From positions 61,163 to 125,162 of the forward strand of contig VZRS01002447.1 in NCBI GenBank assembly GCA_013398055.1: a stretch of DNA of 64,000 nucleotides, in the 5' to 3' direction. The stretch comes from Ifrita kowaldi (lineage: Eukaryota; Chordata; Aves; Passeriformes; Cinclosomatidae). The notes beneath the pieces were generated by a model. The model was not told where the DNA came from. It made no database searches and was given only the letters and a program-made list of their open reading frames with translations. Of the stretch, positions 13,361 to 26,479 are shown in pieces. Positions within the stretch are counted from its first letter, which is position 1. Each line of letters begins with the position of its first letter. A program made the translations under genes and the position numbers.

Positions 13361-13677
13361 ACCTGGTGTCACCTCCCTGGGATGTTGTCTTAGGCTAAGG
13401 GGAAAACCCAAAACCTCCTCCTGCTTCATTATCAGTCACCAAAGCCCAGTTATGCCAGTGCCCTCACTGTAGTCCAGCGTAGCTGGGACCTGTTGCCACC
13501 TTGCACACCCACCATGTTCCTGTTTCACATCTTGGGCAGGTCCAAACCCAGAAGGAGAGCCAGAAGTTACCTAAACCTTTCAAAAAAAGCAGAGGCTGGG
13601 AGAACGTTTGCAGTATGTCACCTCCATTTATCTTTTGAGGAGCTTGTGTTCTTTCAAAGCAAAACAGTTAATCCCAG

Positions 13678-13700
13678 AAAAACAAACAAACAAACAAAAC
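13678..13700. repeat. (AAAC)n simple repeat
   Basis: AAACAAACAAACAAACAAAAC, a short A-rich tetranucleotide repeat, possibly a decayed retroposon tail. Confidence 0.85.
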
Positions 13701-16049
13701 TTAATTTCAGTGCCTATTAATCAAGGACTGATGTGAAAAACAAATGGTTTTGAATGACTGAATTATTTTGCATTAATGGCTGCCTTGGTAAGCTTTTGGC
13801 TGGTTTTTTGGCATTTTTCTGACCAGTATCTTGCTAGGATATTTTAGGTCCATATATTTAAAGGATGGAACCCAGTAAGCCTTCCACTGGCACTAACAAA
13901 TCCCCTGACATGATTTTGGGTGTGATAGCCTGTTTTGACTTACAGGCTACTTGGTCGGGGCCAGGCAGCATTCCTGCCATTGTCCCCCTCGTTGCTCTGG
14001 AGATGCTGGTCCCTGAGGCTCGTCCTTGTTAGTCTACAACGCTGCCGGGAGCCATCAGGCTGTGACCCCAGAGCCTGGAGGAGCCCCGCCAGGTCCGGCC
14101 GTTGCCGCAGCCCTGTCCCAGCACTGCAGGCACTCAGGGAAGTGGGTGTCCTTTCTCTTAGATCTTATCTGGGATTTCTGCCATGCCTGTGAAGCACAGC
14201 CCTCCTGTCCCAGTTGCTTTTGTGACAGGAATACTGAAGCCAAAGCCCAGGCTGTGTGGGGAGGCAGGGGGACTTTTGCTGGTGTTTTCAGCAGAGTTAA
14301 AGTGTCGCTGCCTGCTTTCTGCTATCCTGGGCACCTGCTAGCAGGAATCATAGACCCGCTACCTGTGCTCACTTTTTCCCCTCTCCTGTAACTCTCCTGC
14401 TGCTCCAGCCACAGGCTGACTTGCTACTGCCCGCAGCCAGCACGGAGTGATACAGACCTGGGCAGTATGCAGGGAACACAACTGTGTCTTTTAACCACTG
14501 CTACCCAGGGAAGCCTCAGTTTCCAACAAACATCAGATGACTTGAAGGCAATTCTTCAGGAAGACCTTCTATAATAGGAAATCACAACTTGAAAAAAGAG
14601 CAAACCTTTTTAAAAAACCAAAACCACAGAATTGTTTGCTACCTTTCTGCTAGCAAAACCAAACAGGTGAAGGTGATGGTAAGCTATTTGTCCCAGGAGC
14701 TACAGGCTCTCCAGGCACTAAGTCAGCCTGAAGTGGTTCAGTGTCCAGGTCATCCCAGGACACTGACAAGGTGATGGCAAATGATCTGGCTCCCATGCAG
14801 AGGCCTCATGTTTCAGGCTGGTCTGTCTGTCAGGGAGGTCCTGCCGGTGCCTCGTGGCTATCCATCCATTCCACCTCAGCCAAGGTCAGCCCTGCCCAGG
14901 CTGCAGGCACACCTGCCATTTGGTCCCTGGTTTCCAGCCCCAGCATGGCTCCTGCCCCAGCTGCCAAGTCTGTGCTCCATGCCGAGTGCTGAACAGGTCT
15001 CATGAGTCTTCCTCCTCACCTTCCAGCCCCTGGCCACAGGGTAACACCACAACCAGAGCACTTGCAGCTGCTTGGGCTTCATCCCATGCTTCCTGGGATC
15101 TGTCTGCTCCCCAAATCCTCATTCTTAGGACAGCGACATCTGGGCTGACCATTCTGCTTTTGCCTGATTCAGATGTGGAGAGAGCTTATTTTTCTGAAGA
15201 TGACAGACGGAAAGGCAGCCTTTCCTCTCACACATACCGGCACTGCCTCAGTTCCAGCGGTTCGGGACACCTGGAGCAGGAGCATTAGTGTTCCTCACAC
15301 TCATCCTGAGAAATATAGGACAACAGAGACTACATGGTGGTTAGAAATGCTGCTATAAGGTCTGACCCATTTTTGTCCTCCGAAAGCAATCTAACATCTG
15401 TTCTCAGTATTTCTGTGTGCCATTTCAGAAATATCTTAGGAAGAGCACTGCTAATTCATGCCCTGCCTACTTTCTAATTGTATTATTTCAGTCTCTAGTT
15501 TATATATGCTTGGGGATGGATCTTTATATAAACTAAAACTTCCACTGAATATTATCTTGGGCATAAATTCAGTAGCAAAATGGACTTGCACTTGGCACTT
15601 AAATCTCAGCTCGGTCCATCTGTCCTGCAGATCCTGCTGCAGCTAAGTGGGAAAAAAATCTTTGTTCCTCTGTGCTGAGGCAGTTTTTTGGAGGCTCTTG
15701 GAGGCAGTGAGGAGAAAGGGCTTGGAAAAACATCTCCCACTGCTCCTCAACCAGTGCAGGCAGCAGGCAAGCCAGACCCATGGGCTCAGTGGGGCAAGGG
15801 AAGGAGAAGCAATGGAGATGCCAAACGTTGCTTCAGTGTCAAGACCTGGAAGTGATGAACAGAAATCCCTGTGGTTAGCCACCAAGGGAGTCTCTTCAGC
15901 AGTGCATAGTCAAGAGGCAGAAGGGCTTGACTCCACGTGTCAGGGGGTCTTTCAAGCCCTGGAAGAAGACGACAAACAAAATCCCTGTAGATCCTCTGTG
16001 CCAACATGAGGTCTGGGAGGCCTGATGGCTCTCAGAGGTCACTGCTAAA

Positions 16050-16330
16050 ACTCTTCTTTTGTTTCTGAGTGAGACATTTCTGTTCTGCAGATATTAGCTG
16101 CCAATAAATATTCCTCTAATTGGAGAGTCATCAAAAATGCTGGCTCCGCTAATTTTAGAGTCCATCTTTGACCTTTACCACTGTGAAATACTTCTACTGA
16201 TATTCCACCAGAGGCTATAAAACATCTGGCCTGACTGTGCACCAAATAGCTGGAATTTTCTAGCCATTTCAGTTGGTGGCATTGACCCGAAACAACAATT
16301 TATCTGCACCATTTATGAATCCCCTGGAAG
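16050..16330. promoter_or_regulatory. Candidate conserved non-coding element
   Basis: CCAATAAATATTCC, CTAATTGGAG (TAATTGG at 16117-16123), CCGCTAATTTTAG, CTTTGACC and CGAAACAACAATTT (SOX-like) lie in about 200 bp of complex AT-rich sequence. Confidence 0.3.
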
Positions 16331-17400
16331 CTATGGGGCCTGAGGTGCTGGGGGAAGCTTGATCCATTGAGCAAACCCAGTCCACACCTGGGAGAATGGA
16401 GAAACCTGATTTTGAAGGAAGAACTGTGGTCTTGCATAGCATAATGCAGGAGCCTTCAAGGCAGGGCAGTAAGATTGAAGGATGGCTGCCCTTGCACACA
16501 CCCTTCCTGCACCCAGTGTCACTGCTGGGTGACAAAGCAATGGGAAGAGGCAGGAGAGATGTAGATGGCCAGGCAGGGTAACACCAGCTCCCCCTCACAG
16601 GCTGGGTTTCACTGCCACGGTGGCTGTGCCCTTGCCCCTCCAAACCCCTCAGGGGCCCCAAGCAGTATGGAAGGGAGCCAGGTGCAGGGGTTATTTACTT
16701 AGACAAACAAAAGCAGTGACTTTTGGCAGGCCTGGGAGCAGTGGCGAGGAGAAGACACCTGCGTGTCAGCAGGTGGGCTCAGCTGCTGCAGTGCTGCACT
16801 TGCTGCAGCTGCAAAAGGCACATCACTGCCTTGGCTCAGGGTACTCCCAAAAACGCAACCAGCAGACAGTGCCTTGCCCCATACCCTCGGTTTCTGACTC
16901 TGTCCCTTCCCCTGTCTCTTCTCCACAGACCATGGGGCTGCTGGCTGGTGAGGTTGGAGAGGACTGGACATCATTTCAGTGTAATTTTCTTGGAGAGCAA
17001 ACAGCACTTGACCTTGTTTCTCTCTTGGTGGGCTGCCAGGAAGGTCAGCTGCCCAGCGACATACTTGGTGGTGGCAACCATAGCGGTGAGGCATCGCAAT
17101 ATCTTCAAACTCACATCTAATTCCCTGTGTTTTCTGCTACAGATGAATAGACAAAAGACCTCCTGGGCAGAGAGGGGGGCCCTGCTCTACCAGAGTTTGG
17201 ATTTTTCACTGTCAGCCAAGCAGAGGATCCAAACTCCAACAATGAGCTCCCTGCTCCAGACGAAAAACATTTATAACCTCTCCAAGCCAGGCTCTGGCAG
17301 GGCAATACAAACTGTGAGCTCCACAAGCTAATGACCTTGAAAGCATCCATTTATCTTGGCCTTTCCCCCCAGCTTGAGATGCCACAGAAAATGTGAGGCT

Positions 17401-17441
17401 TGCTTTCTTCTTTCCTTTATTTCTTTTCTTTTCCTTTTTGA
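17401..17441 (+). repeat. Polypyrimidine tract
   Basis: About 40 bp of T/C-rich sequence (TTTCTTCTTTCC pattern). Low-complexity. Confidence 0.75.
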
Positions 17442-17639
17442 GCAAGAGGGATGAATATTCAGGAAATGCAGGCAATATGGAAATTGCTCAGTTTCACCTC
17501 TCTGGCTGGAGCTCAGCACTGAGACCCCTGTGGAAATCAAGACTGAGGGGCAATTGGTCCTGGTATTCTAGGAGGGCAGTCTGTGGCAAAGGGACATCAC
17601 TGCTTTGCCTCCATTACCTGATTGCTCTGCACTGGCTCT

Positions 17640-17770
17640 TCCTTCATTAATCTTCATCAATCAACAATATTTACAACCAACAAAACTCCATCCTTTGAGC
17701 CTGTTGTTCTTATTCACTAAAGGCATCTCATAACTTGGTGTGATGTGACAGCCTGAACTGCATTAAAATC
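17640..17770. promoter_or_regulatory. Candidate enhancer core with homeodomain, SOX and FOX words
   Basis: CATTAATC (17645-17652), CATCAATCAA and AACAATATTTAC (17663-17674) follow each other within 30 bp, mixing homeodomain, SOX and forkhead-type words. AT-rich against a GC-richer surround. Confidence 0.32.
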
Positions 17771-19090
17771 CAGACAACAGGTTAGAAACGTCCCTGGAAC
17801 AAATGGAGCTGGTGCACTGTAAATGTTATTTCCTCAGGGAGAGCAGTGACTCCCTGGAGTGTTTTACTTTTCAAAGTCAGTGTCTGTTTTCTATGCATTG
17901 CCACTGTATGGAAGCCATTGCTTGCCACAGCAGGGTGCTCCCTTTTTTATGGGATATACAACTTGGGTGTAAAATAATCCCACATCATTTGCTTTGGTGT
18001 TCGGTACAGACGGCTTAAAGTGAAAAGGGAAGTCACATAAAGCAGCTGACAACGGGCAGAGGCAGAAGCTGCTACTAAGAAACATCCTTCTACTTAGAGG
18101 AAAAAAGAAATATTTGCCAATATGTTTTCTGATTGCTGAATGTTTTAGTCCTCTTACAGATGTGGTGGGATCCAACCACTTTATTTGCAGATATCCTGCA
18201 GCAGATCTGGCTGCTGCTCTGCAGATACTCCAGCACCTGCGGGCTGGGGCCTGCCTCTCACCTTTGTTCTCAGCCAGTAGAGCTGTCTGCTGGGACGAGC
18301 ATTTGGGCTCCAGAGAGAATCTGCTGGCTGCTGCCTTTGAAGCAAGCACAAGCTCGTGTTTCCATTTTAGGCATACATGTAATGTACATCTTTCCTTACT
18401 GGGCACACTGCAACGCAATCCAGCCTCAGGAATTCTTGGCTTCCTTCTGGATTTTGATGACATTATAAAAGGTGGTGTTGCACTGAAGGGGTCCATGGTA
18501 GTCATCTCCTGACTTGCTGCCAGCAGGATGGAGACTCATGGTGACTCAAAGAATAGAAGTTTTATTTCAGGAGACACACACCCAGAGCTGCCTGCCCGGT
18601 GCCATCACGGGACACGTGGGTGGAAGACCAGACATACAAGGGACACAAGACTCAGTGTGACCCTGCACTGCAGGTAAAGGCTTCCCATGGCTCCATGGGC
18701 CAGATCTGTGTTTTGTGGCAGGCCAGGGAGGTTGAGCCAGCTCCTTGTACTTCCTCTGTCCCACCTCAAGTGCCTGGCTCTCCAGGCAAACACTCTGGAT
18801 CAATGGATAAGGCTCAGTTCAGCCAGATATTTCAGCATCAGCCTTAAGCAAGCAATTGAAAGTTTGCCAGTATTCAGGGAAGTACTTCGGGGGACTGGCA
18901 CAACCAGATTGTATTTAGCTTGAACACAGCTATCAGAGTCAGGCTGCTTTAAAAGTACCTTTATGGTATGCAGGTTTAACTATTTCTTTAAAAATAAAAA
19001 TCCCATCACAGTAAAAGAAATGCCAAAGCCTTTCTGAAGCTCCTTAACACAGTGAATAAGAAATCAGAGTTGATTTACATAACAGAGATG

Positions 19091-19104
19091 TACATACGTA
19101 TGTA
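19091..19104. other. 14-bp perfect palindrome TACATACGTATGTA
   Basis: The sequence is self-complementary over 14 bp and sits in a TACGTA/TGTA-rich alternating stretch up to 19120. It may be chance in alternating purine/pyrimidine sequence. Confidence 0.7.
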
Positions 19105-19574
19105 TACGTGCGTGTACATTTGCATGAAAAGCATTTGCAGAGAATTCTAAAAATAGAAGACATTTCAGAGGTTTGTAGGCAAGTAAATCCTTTATGTTTT
19201 ATTGCTTCTCTCCAATTAATAGTTTAAATTAAAACCCAGTCTTCCTGTCTTCTACAATCTGCAAGCCAGTGAACCACAGACTTTCCTACAAACACCTCCT
19301 TCTAATTCCTCCACTGAAGGAGCAACCAGGAACTCCCACTGCTACCAAAATGAAGGTCAGTAAAGGAGAGATGCCTTTGTCTCTAGTCTTGCAGTTCTCC
19401 TAAAATGAAATTCACCCCTTAATTTGGAGGGCAATTTTCCTCCAAGGAAGGTAGGAAAATTATAATAGTTCCCTGTGAAACACTCACTATTTTAAGATGA
19501 AAATGTCTGGAGCTATGAGGTATCCAAGCAGAAATGGGAGGAGGTTGGAAACCAGCTCTTGTGAACTGTGTGCT

Positions 19575-19695
19575 CCAAATACTTGAATGATGCTTAACCT
19601 CAAGCTTAGGCGTACCCTTACTGACTCAGGTGGAGTGGCTCTCCTGCTTCATGCTAAGCGTATGTTTAACTGCTCCTCTGGGTCAGGACCCCAAT
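19575..19695. repeat. Imperfect inverted repeat, probable MITE relic
   Basis: The left arm TTAACCTCAAGCTTAGG (19594-19610) matches the reverse complement of GCTAAGCGTATGTTTAA (19653-19669) at 12 of 17 positions. The region ends in CTGGGTCAGGACCCC. The words (tgcttaa, gcttaag, gtcaggacccc) recall a palindromic element abundant in turtles and crocodilians. It would be an old copy. Confidence 0.45.
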
Positions 19696-20164
19696 TAGCA
19701 CACCAAGATCTAATTTTATTTTCAGTTACAGCTGCTTAAGAATATATTAAGCAAACCACTTTATACCAGTAAAAAAAATTACGATAAGCTTTGGCTCAGG
19801 GTAGAAAGGGAGAGCACGACACAGAAAAAGGTATCTTGTTGGATGTTACTGCCTCTGTTATGTTCATGCCCTGATAGCTCTTTGTCCTCTTAAAACATCT
19901 CTGCTCCAACCTTGTCTCTCTCAGACCAGTTTAATTTCTTCTGTAAAACAGCCTCTCAGCAGAAAGTGTTTGCAAGCCAGTAAGAAAATGCCACAACCAC
20001 GGATCCCCCAATTCCTAAAACAAAGCCTGTTAGCTGAGATTTACACAAACCCATGGGTAAAATGCATGTCCTGCACTTGTGTCCTTGAGTAACCACATTA
20101 ATATCACTGTAATCTCTATTTCTTCATCCTTCCCTTCTCCATCAAGCCCTTTAGACCTTGATCC

Positions 20165-20265
20165 CAATGCTTCAGATACCAGGTCACGTTACTCAGAAGT
20201 AAAGCCCATTGACTTCAGTTTAGCTTAAGTGTGTTCTTACAGCCCCTATTTAGCAAAGCACCCCT
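20165..20265. repeat. Possible MITE relic, same class as at 19.6 kb
   Basis: CCCATTGACTTCAG, GCTTAAGTGTG and ATTTAGCAAAGCACC recall the central and end words of a palindromic sauropsid element (cattgacttcaatgg..cttaagtgctttgct). It is short and diverged. Confidence 0.35.
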
Positions 20266-20276
20266 TTTAGATGAGC

Positions 20277-20312
20277 TACACTAAATTATCCAGAATTACA
20301 CTAAATTATCCA
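20277..20312 (+). repeat. 16-bp tandem duplication at 20-bp period
   Basis: TACACTAAATTATCCA occurs at 20277-20292 and again, identical, at 20297-20312, separated by GAAT. It is a recent local duplication. Confidence 0.95.
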
Positions 20313-21719
20313 CTTACAGATAAATACATGCTTTGGTGTTTTCCTGAACAAAATGAACTTAAACATGAAATCAAGATTATGTCTGAGAATGTTCCCCAAC
20401 CAAGGTGCAACCTCTTTGGAAGATCAGCCCTTCAATTTTGTGTACTCCAGTACAGGCAGCTGCCTTCTGCATGCCAGCTTCAAAGCACCTCACACGCTGC
20501 TGGATCTGCAAACATCAGCTGGTGCTAAAATATTTAGTTTGCCTGTCATTTGCACCTGTAAAAATCAGGGGTAAATCTAGGACAGATTAGTAATGGGAAG
20601 TGAGATGCTGGCCAGTTCAGTGCTCCCAGCTTTCCTGCTTACTGGGAGCTGCAGCAGGACTGGGAGCACAGCAAGGTCACAAGGTTTGGCCAAGGGCCCC
20701 AGAAGGCTCAGGGTTGGCTTTGGCCAAGCATCCAGGAGCTGATATGTGTGATGCAGTGTCAAACAGGTCCTGGTGACTCCCACTGTGCATGAGAGGTGAT
20801 GAACGCCCAAGTTAAAGCTGACATGTGGTTTACCCCAATCTGTAGCAGAAGCCGCTCTGATTTTTAAAAATGTAATTTTGTCTTCATACAAGGAAAGTAG
20901 GAAAAAGCAGCATGAACAGAGGCACACTTTAAGATGAACAAAGCAGAGTTCTTGTTTGAAGCACTGGCAGGATCCCAGCATCTCTCAGGGCCAGGCACTG
21001 GGGTCAGTCCTGTCTGGCTGTCCCTGCCAAGGAAGGACAAGGACCTTTAAATTTTATTAAATATGGATTGGTTGGTTTTTTTTTCTGGTAATGGCTTATC
21101 TTTTTTTTTTTTTAATTTTTTGCAATTGGCATTTGTGGTTGTGCTATGTAATATAAGCCAGAGGGTTTGTAGAATTACTGGTCGATGTGGCAAGCCAAAA
21201 GTTTGAAGAAAAATTCATGCATGCAGGCTCCTAAATATGGATCTCCACGGTTATTTTCAGCCAGAGTCTTGCACATCCATAGTTCTGGGTTAGAAAACAT
21301 AAGCCCCAGGTGAAATGCATTTGGAGGATCTCTGCCATCTGATGTGAATGAAGACCCCTGTCACAAAGTCATCTGTATGACCTACTTGCTTCTCGCCGCT
21401 AAGGAATTGTCCAGGACTCATGTAACAACTTCAAACTCAGGCACATTCCTCGAGCTGTGTGAGGAAGCTTGCACATTGCCTGACCACATTATATCTGCCT
21501 CTAGGCAGTGTTATCACTCCTTCCCTTCCATATGCTTAAGCAGAATTTTTACAAAAATAAATGAAATACATATGTACATTATGCAAAGAGTGTTCTTGAG
21601 CCGTGCTATATTTGGTTTTGCATGATACGTATCCAGCGTGTAGACCATTGGCACTCGTTTTTTAACTGTTAGAGATAAGCAGAGTCACAGTAAGCTATAA
21701 AAGAGTGTAAAATATGCAG

Positions 21720-21840
21720 GGCCTGATTCTCCGGCTCACGGAGGCCCCTTTACATCACGCTGGCACTGCGCTGGAGTCTAAAAGCAAATGTACATGTGAC
21801 TGGAATCCACTTTCAGGCCCTTTTATACTGCCAAAAGAGC
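21720..21840. repeat. Possible relic of a sauropsid palindromic MITE
   Basis: GGGCCTGATTCTCC followed by AGGCCCCTTTACATCACGCTGG resembles, from memory, a dispersed palindromic element of turtle and crocodile genomes that begins GGCCTGATTCTCC and carries CTTTACACC-type words. A second GGCCCTTTTATACTGCC occurs at about 21817-21833. Heavily diverged. Confidence 0.35.
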
Positions 21841-22799
21841 TTAAAGTTGCCTGAATTCAAATGAGACTCAGATGCCTGTAGTACCAGCCGGTAGCCATCA
21901 TTAAAATCTTCATTAATGCTGCTGCCCCTCTGCCCCCCGGCAATGGGGTGAGCAGCAGCTGTTGACCTTGGGTATGAGGAGATGCTGGAAGACTGGGGAA
22001 CACTGTCCCTGTCACCATCCCTGGGGTGACGGGGGTGTTCCTGGGACCAGACACGGTGAGATGGATGCAGTGGGTGCCACCACAGGCAGGGAGATGCAGG
22101 GACCGATGAACAGGGGGTGTGTGGGCAGCTGAACAGGGAGGAGTATGCGGGGCTGAGCACCCCACTTTTCCCAGATAGCTCCCTGTCCAAACTGGGATCC
22201 ATATCGCCCGACTCTCCCTTTTCATGGCTGGTTTTTCTCCCTACAAAGAGCTGACACAGAACAAGCTGTATGTACAAGTGCAGGTACACCCGCCCTTAGT
22301 TTTAATCATTCAGCGCCAGCCAAAGTGGGAGGGACAGGAGGGCTCTGCCACCTTCCCGCTCTCCCTATTGCAGCCGCCTCCACCTCGGCCCAGGTTGGAT
22401 CCAGCCACCCACTGTGCAGGCTCTGGCTCCGAGCGCCTCGCCCCAGGGCCCAGACACAGCCGCTTCTGCATCCAGGAGGGAAACCAGAGCTGCTGGCTCG
22501 TGACTGGCGCACAGATCACCAGTTCATGACTCTCTCCTGTGAAAAAAAGTTGGTTTGCATTTAAAGTGTTGGGGGAAAGGATTTTTTTTTTTTCCTTTTC
22601 CAATCCCCAAAGTCACATGGCCAGACTATTTTAAACATTCCTGGCTATTCCCCCATGCACCAGCTCCCTTGGCTGGCACTGGGGTATTCTCGAAGCTCGG
22701 GTAGGAGAGTAAACTCTGCATGTATAATTTATCCATTGTAAAGGATGCAAAATCTACTGGGAACAGGAGGGGATAAGAAAGAGCGAAGACACTTGTGGA

Positions 22800-23110
22800 T
22801 GCCAAGAATTCCAAGTGCCAGACCTTGCTAGCGCTCTTCCAAAATGGAGGGTCCTACACGGCTCCCGTTTAGCTAGAGCTGAGCCTAGCCTTGCCTGCTG
22901 TGTTGAGATTTGGCAGGCTGCAGCTCACCATTGTTGCGAGCTCTCATCCAGGCGGCGGTGCCAAGCCTTCCCTCCGGCTGCAGCCCTTCCAGCGCGCGCT
23001 AATCCCCTAGTATCTGCCTCTCCCAGATCCAGCAGGGACACCCTTCGGAGCTGGGAGGGAGCGGGGAGAGTCCTCTCTGCAGACACCCCTCTCCCGGCAA
23101 GCTTCGTGAA
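22800..23110. promoter_or_regulatory. Weak CpG-rich patch
   Basis: Moderately GC-rich sequence with GGCGGCGG, CAGCGCGCGCTAATCC and GGAGCGGGG. It is smaller and less dense than the islands at 10, 35 and 47 kb. No exon was recognised. Confidence 0.35.
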
Positions 23111-26100
23111 GAAGCCCTATTTGTTAACCCTAACAAATTGCCACTGTCAACATAGCAGAGACATTACTAATAAGCAGGAAATCCACTTGCCCCTGGCTTC
23201 AGAGCTGGGCAGCTCAGCGCTCGCTCTCTCACCAGGGAAAGTGAGGATGGCACGGTGAAGCCTAACTTCTCATGCTATCTTTAGTTTGCAGTTTCTCCCC
23301 TATTAGCCTGTCCACATGGTGAGAGCTCATAGAAGACACAGGTCATTTGCTCTGCCCAGCCGTGCTCAGGACAGTGTCAAAGTAGTGCCGTAGATGCAGC
23401 CAGTTAGGGGTGCTCATCCCAGCATTCCCAACAAGAGCAGGTTGGAAGCTCTGCACTACCAGGCAGCCCCACAGTACTTGGGCCCCTCTCCCCTTCAGCA
23501 CCTGCACCTGGCTCAAGCACAGGAGGCAGCTGCCCCTTCCCTTCAGCAGAAGCACTCGGGGCCCATGAAAGGTCTCATTCAGGCCAGGAGCAAGGGGGGC
23601 CACAGCCCCCAGGCACCCGCAGAGGGACTAGCCTGCAGCCCCCAGTCCACAGTTGAGGCCAGCCCTCCCTGGGGCTCAGCCTTCGTAGCCATGGGGGCTC
23701 CAATGCCATGGTTGTGCAATTGCTGTAACTGTGTTGGTTTTCATTTTTAACCCCACTCAACACTGGCGTTGAACTGTATTTTGCGAAGTGTGAATTTTTC
23801 AAATGCAAGAACTAAGCTCTGGATGCTGTCCCCACACCCTGGCTGCCATCCCAAAGAAATTCCTGAGGGAAGAGATGAAACAACCTCCCACTGCATCCCA
23901 AACTCATTCAGGGGCAAAACAGGGTCCAAGGCACTTGGGCCTCCTGCCAAGCCCTCTGCTTATTCCTGCAGAGTGGCCTGAGCCTGGTGCTTTGTGCAAG
24001 CCACAACAGGGTCCTGCCTATGGAGTGGGAAAGGCACCCCAACACAGGGGGGCAAAGGGCCTGTCATGGGTGCCACAGTGTTGCAGTAGCTCCAGCCCTA
24101 TGTGGGGACAACCCACATCTGGGCTACATCAGAGCAGCTTCAGGAGCTGGTGAGGAGCCCCCATGGAAGTGACCCCTCTGCACCATCAAAGCCCTTGACC
24201 TTGAACAGGATGGAAACAGCCCATGTGGGTGACTTTCAGTGAAAAGGGTTCCTTTTGCAAAAGAGGTATTATCTCAGAGCAGGCTGTGCCAACCTGCAGC
24301 CACAGATGTGTGAAATTTTAAGACCAGCGTGCTGCTGGTCTGATCACAGGGGTTGAAGTTGGGTTGAGGCTACTCCAAGTCATTGGTGGCTTTCCTCCCG
24401 GAGGGGCAGGAGATCAGTTCAACCTCCCTGTCCTAGCAGGCCCAAAAACTGCCTTTTCCATCTGATGTGATCACCATCTCCCCTCAGCAAAGCATCTGTT
24501 TTTTTCTAGCACCACCACCAATATTCCCCAACGCGTGAAGCGGTGGCTTTGGCCACATCCGTACTCCATGGGCCTGCCTGTTAGCATGCCCCAATGTTTT
24601 AGACAGTTCATGGGTGTCGTAGGTGGAGTGGGAGCTTCAGACAAAGTTAATTAAAGAAGCCCTGCTGCTGAGTCACGAGGTGCCGAGAGGACCCCCTTGC
24701 TTTCTAAACTCATTCTCAGAAGGGAGCAGGATGGACAGCAGGATCTTAGCCTCAGACTGTCAATGGTTTAAGTTTTATAACTTTGTCCCACAAGTTGTAA
24801 TGATGGCAAATCAGATGTATTTATAAAAGATGAGTCATTTATTAAGACAAGCGAACAGCCAGAAGATCTTAATCAGAATTACTTACTACACAGTGTAAAA
24901 GCTAAAATATACTAGTCAACTATAGTATAACATAAATGGTGTAGTGCACTATATTAAAGCAAGTGTGTTAAAGCAATTATATTAAATCTAGCAACAGAAA
25001 CATTATGTTGAGGTTGATGTATCTCACCACACTTCTCTTTGTGGAGTACTTCATCTTTCTCTCAATCTCTGAGAAGGAACCACAGAGAGGTGTCCCAAAC
25101 CCCATGGGAGAAACTCCACACTTCCCACTTCAAGAAAAGGATGTGGAAGAATCTAACTTGTATGAAAGTAGACTGGACTTTTATAGCATAAAGAAGTTGG
25201 CTGCCAGTCACAGGCCTCCAGGTCAGTTTAGCAGCTTATCTGTCAAGTCTTACTTCAAAGGGACAGATGTGTGTTTGAAGCTGGTAAGCCAGGCCAGCCT
25301 TTTAGCATATTCAACACCAAAAAGTACCACTATGGTGCCACCAGTGGCTCCCACAGAGAGCTTGCATTGCTTTGTCTTCTGACCAGACTCCAGGCCAAGC
25401 AGATCAGTTTTTTCAGGGCAAAGCACCCTGCTAAAATGGGAAGCTGTGCAGCAATTGAAGCCGTGCTGCACCCCTTTAGCCATGCACATGTGGCCCAAGA
25501 TTTACCCCAATGCCTGCCAGGGTGCGGGTGCCAGGGTGCTGACCTTTGCCCTGTCCCCAGACAGTGCAGAGGGGGCTCCCCTCCACGGGGTGCCAAGGAC
25601 AGTGGGGGACCCACTGCCCCAAGCACTTCACTGCAGGGCCTCCCTCCAGCCCTGCTGCTCTTACCATGCCACTGGGAAAGCCTTCCCACATGTTTCTGCT
25701 GATTCGCTTCAAAGATCTTATCTTCATGTCCCCAGGTTGCACTTACTGTGGGAGTCAGTATTCCTGGACTACCCATGTCTGTCCTCTGCTTACTGGGGAG
25801 GCCAGGCAATGCAAGAATATGATTCTCTTTTGCCTTATTTCACTTGGATAATCAGCAGTAAATCTATGAACTGAACAGAGCAGCACCTCTGAGGTTAAAT
25901 TCTGCAGTAGTTAAATTGCCTTAGTCCAGCTTCCAGTGGGACAGAAAGGGGGGCTTAGCAATTAAAAATAACTTGCTCCATAAAGAAAAACAAACAAAAG
26001 CAATTTGAATGAGTCAAACAGCTCTCTGGAAGGAAGGCAGTCTACATCCTTCAGGAAGGCCAAAGCACTATCACTACCCAGTCTGGCTGAACCCTTAATT

Positions 26101-26479
26101 GCAGGCTGTCAGGTACCATACATCGCCAGACTTTCTGAAGTGCAGGAGGTGGTGTGGTGGGAATGGATAACACACGAACATCACAGGCTGGGCAGAGCGA
26201 TGGAAAGACGATGTGTAAGTGCTGGGCTCAGCCCCAGAATATTCCTGTGTACCCAGGCAGAGAGGCCACAGTATGCAGGATGTCAGCAGAGCGGGGCCAT
26301 CCTGCACAAGGTGCAGGGGGTTCACAGATAAAGCAAGTTTATTTCATCTAATGGTCAGAAGCCAACTAACTAAACTTAAGTTCCCTCAGAATTTCCATGA
26401 ATGGCTTATGAGAAATCAAAAATCTCCAACAGCCTCTTTAAAAAGAGAAGGAGTAACCAATAAAATTACAAATTAGACC

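Larger units (their letters stand above)
10955..19570. other. Intergenic block, no gene recognised
   Basis: Mixed-GC DNA with enhancer-like islands near 13.1, 16.2 and 17.7 kb and short simple repeats, including an alternating AT stretch at about 11985-12002. No exon supportable by homology was seen. Confidence 0.65.
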
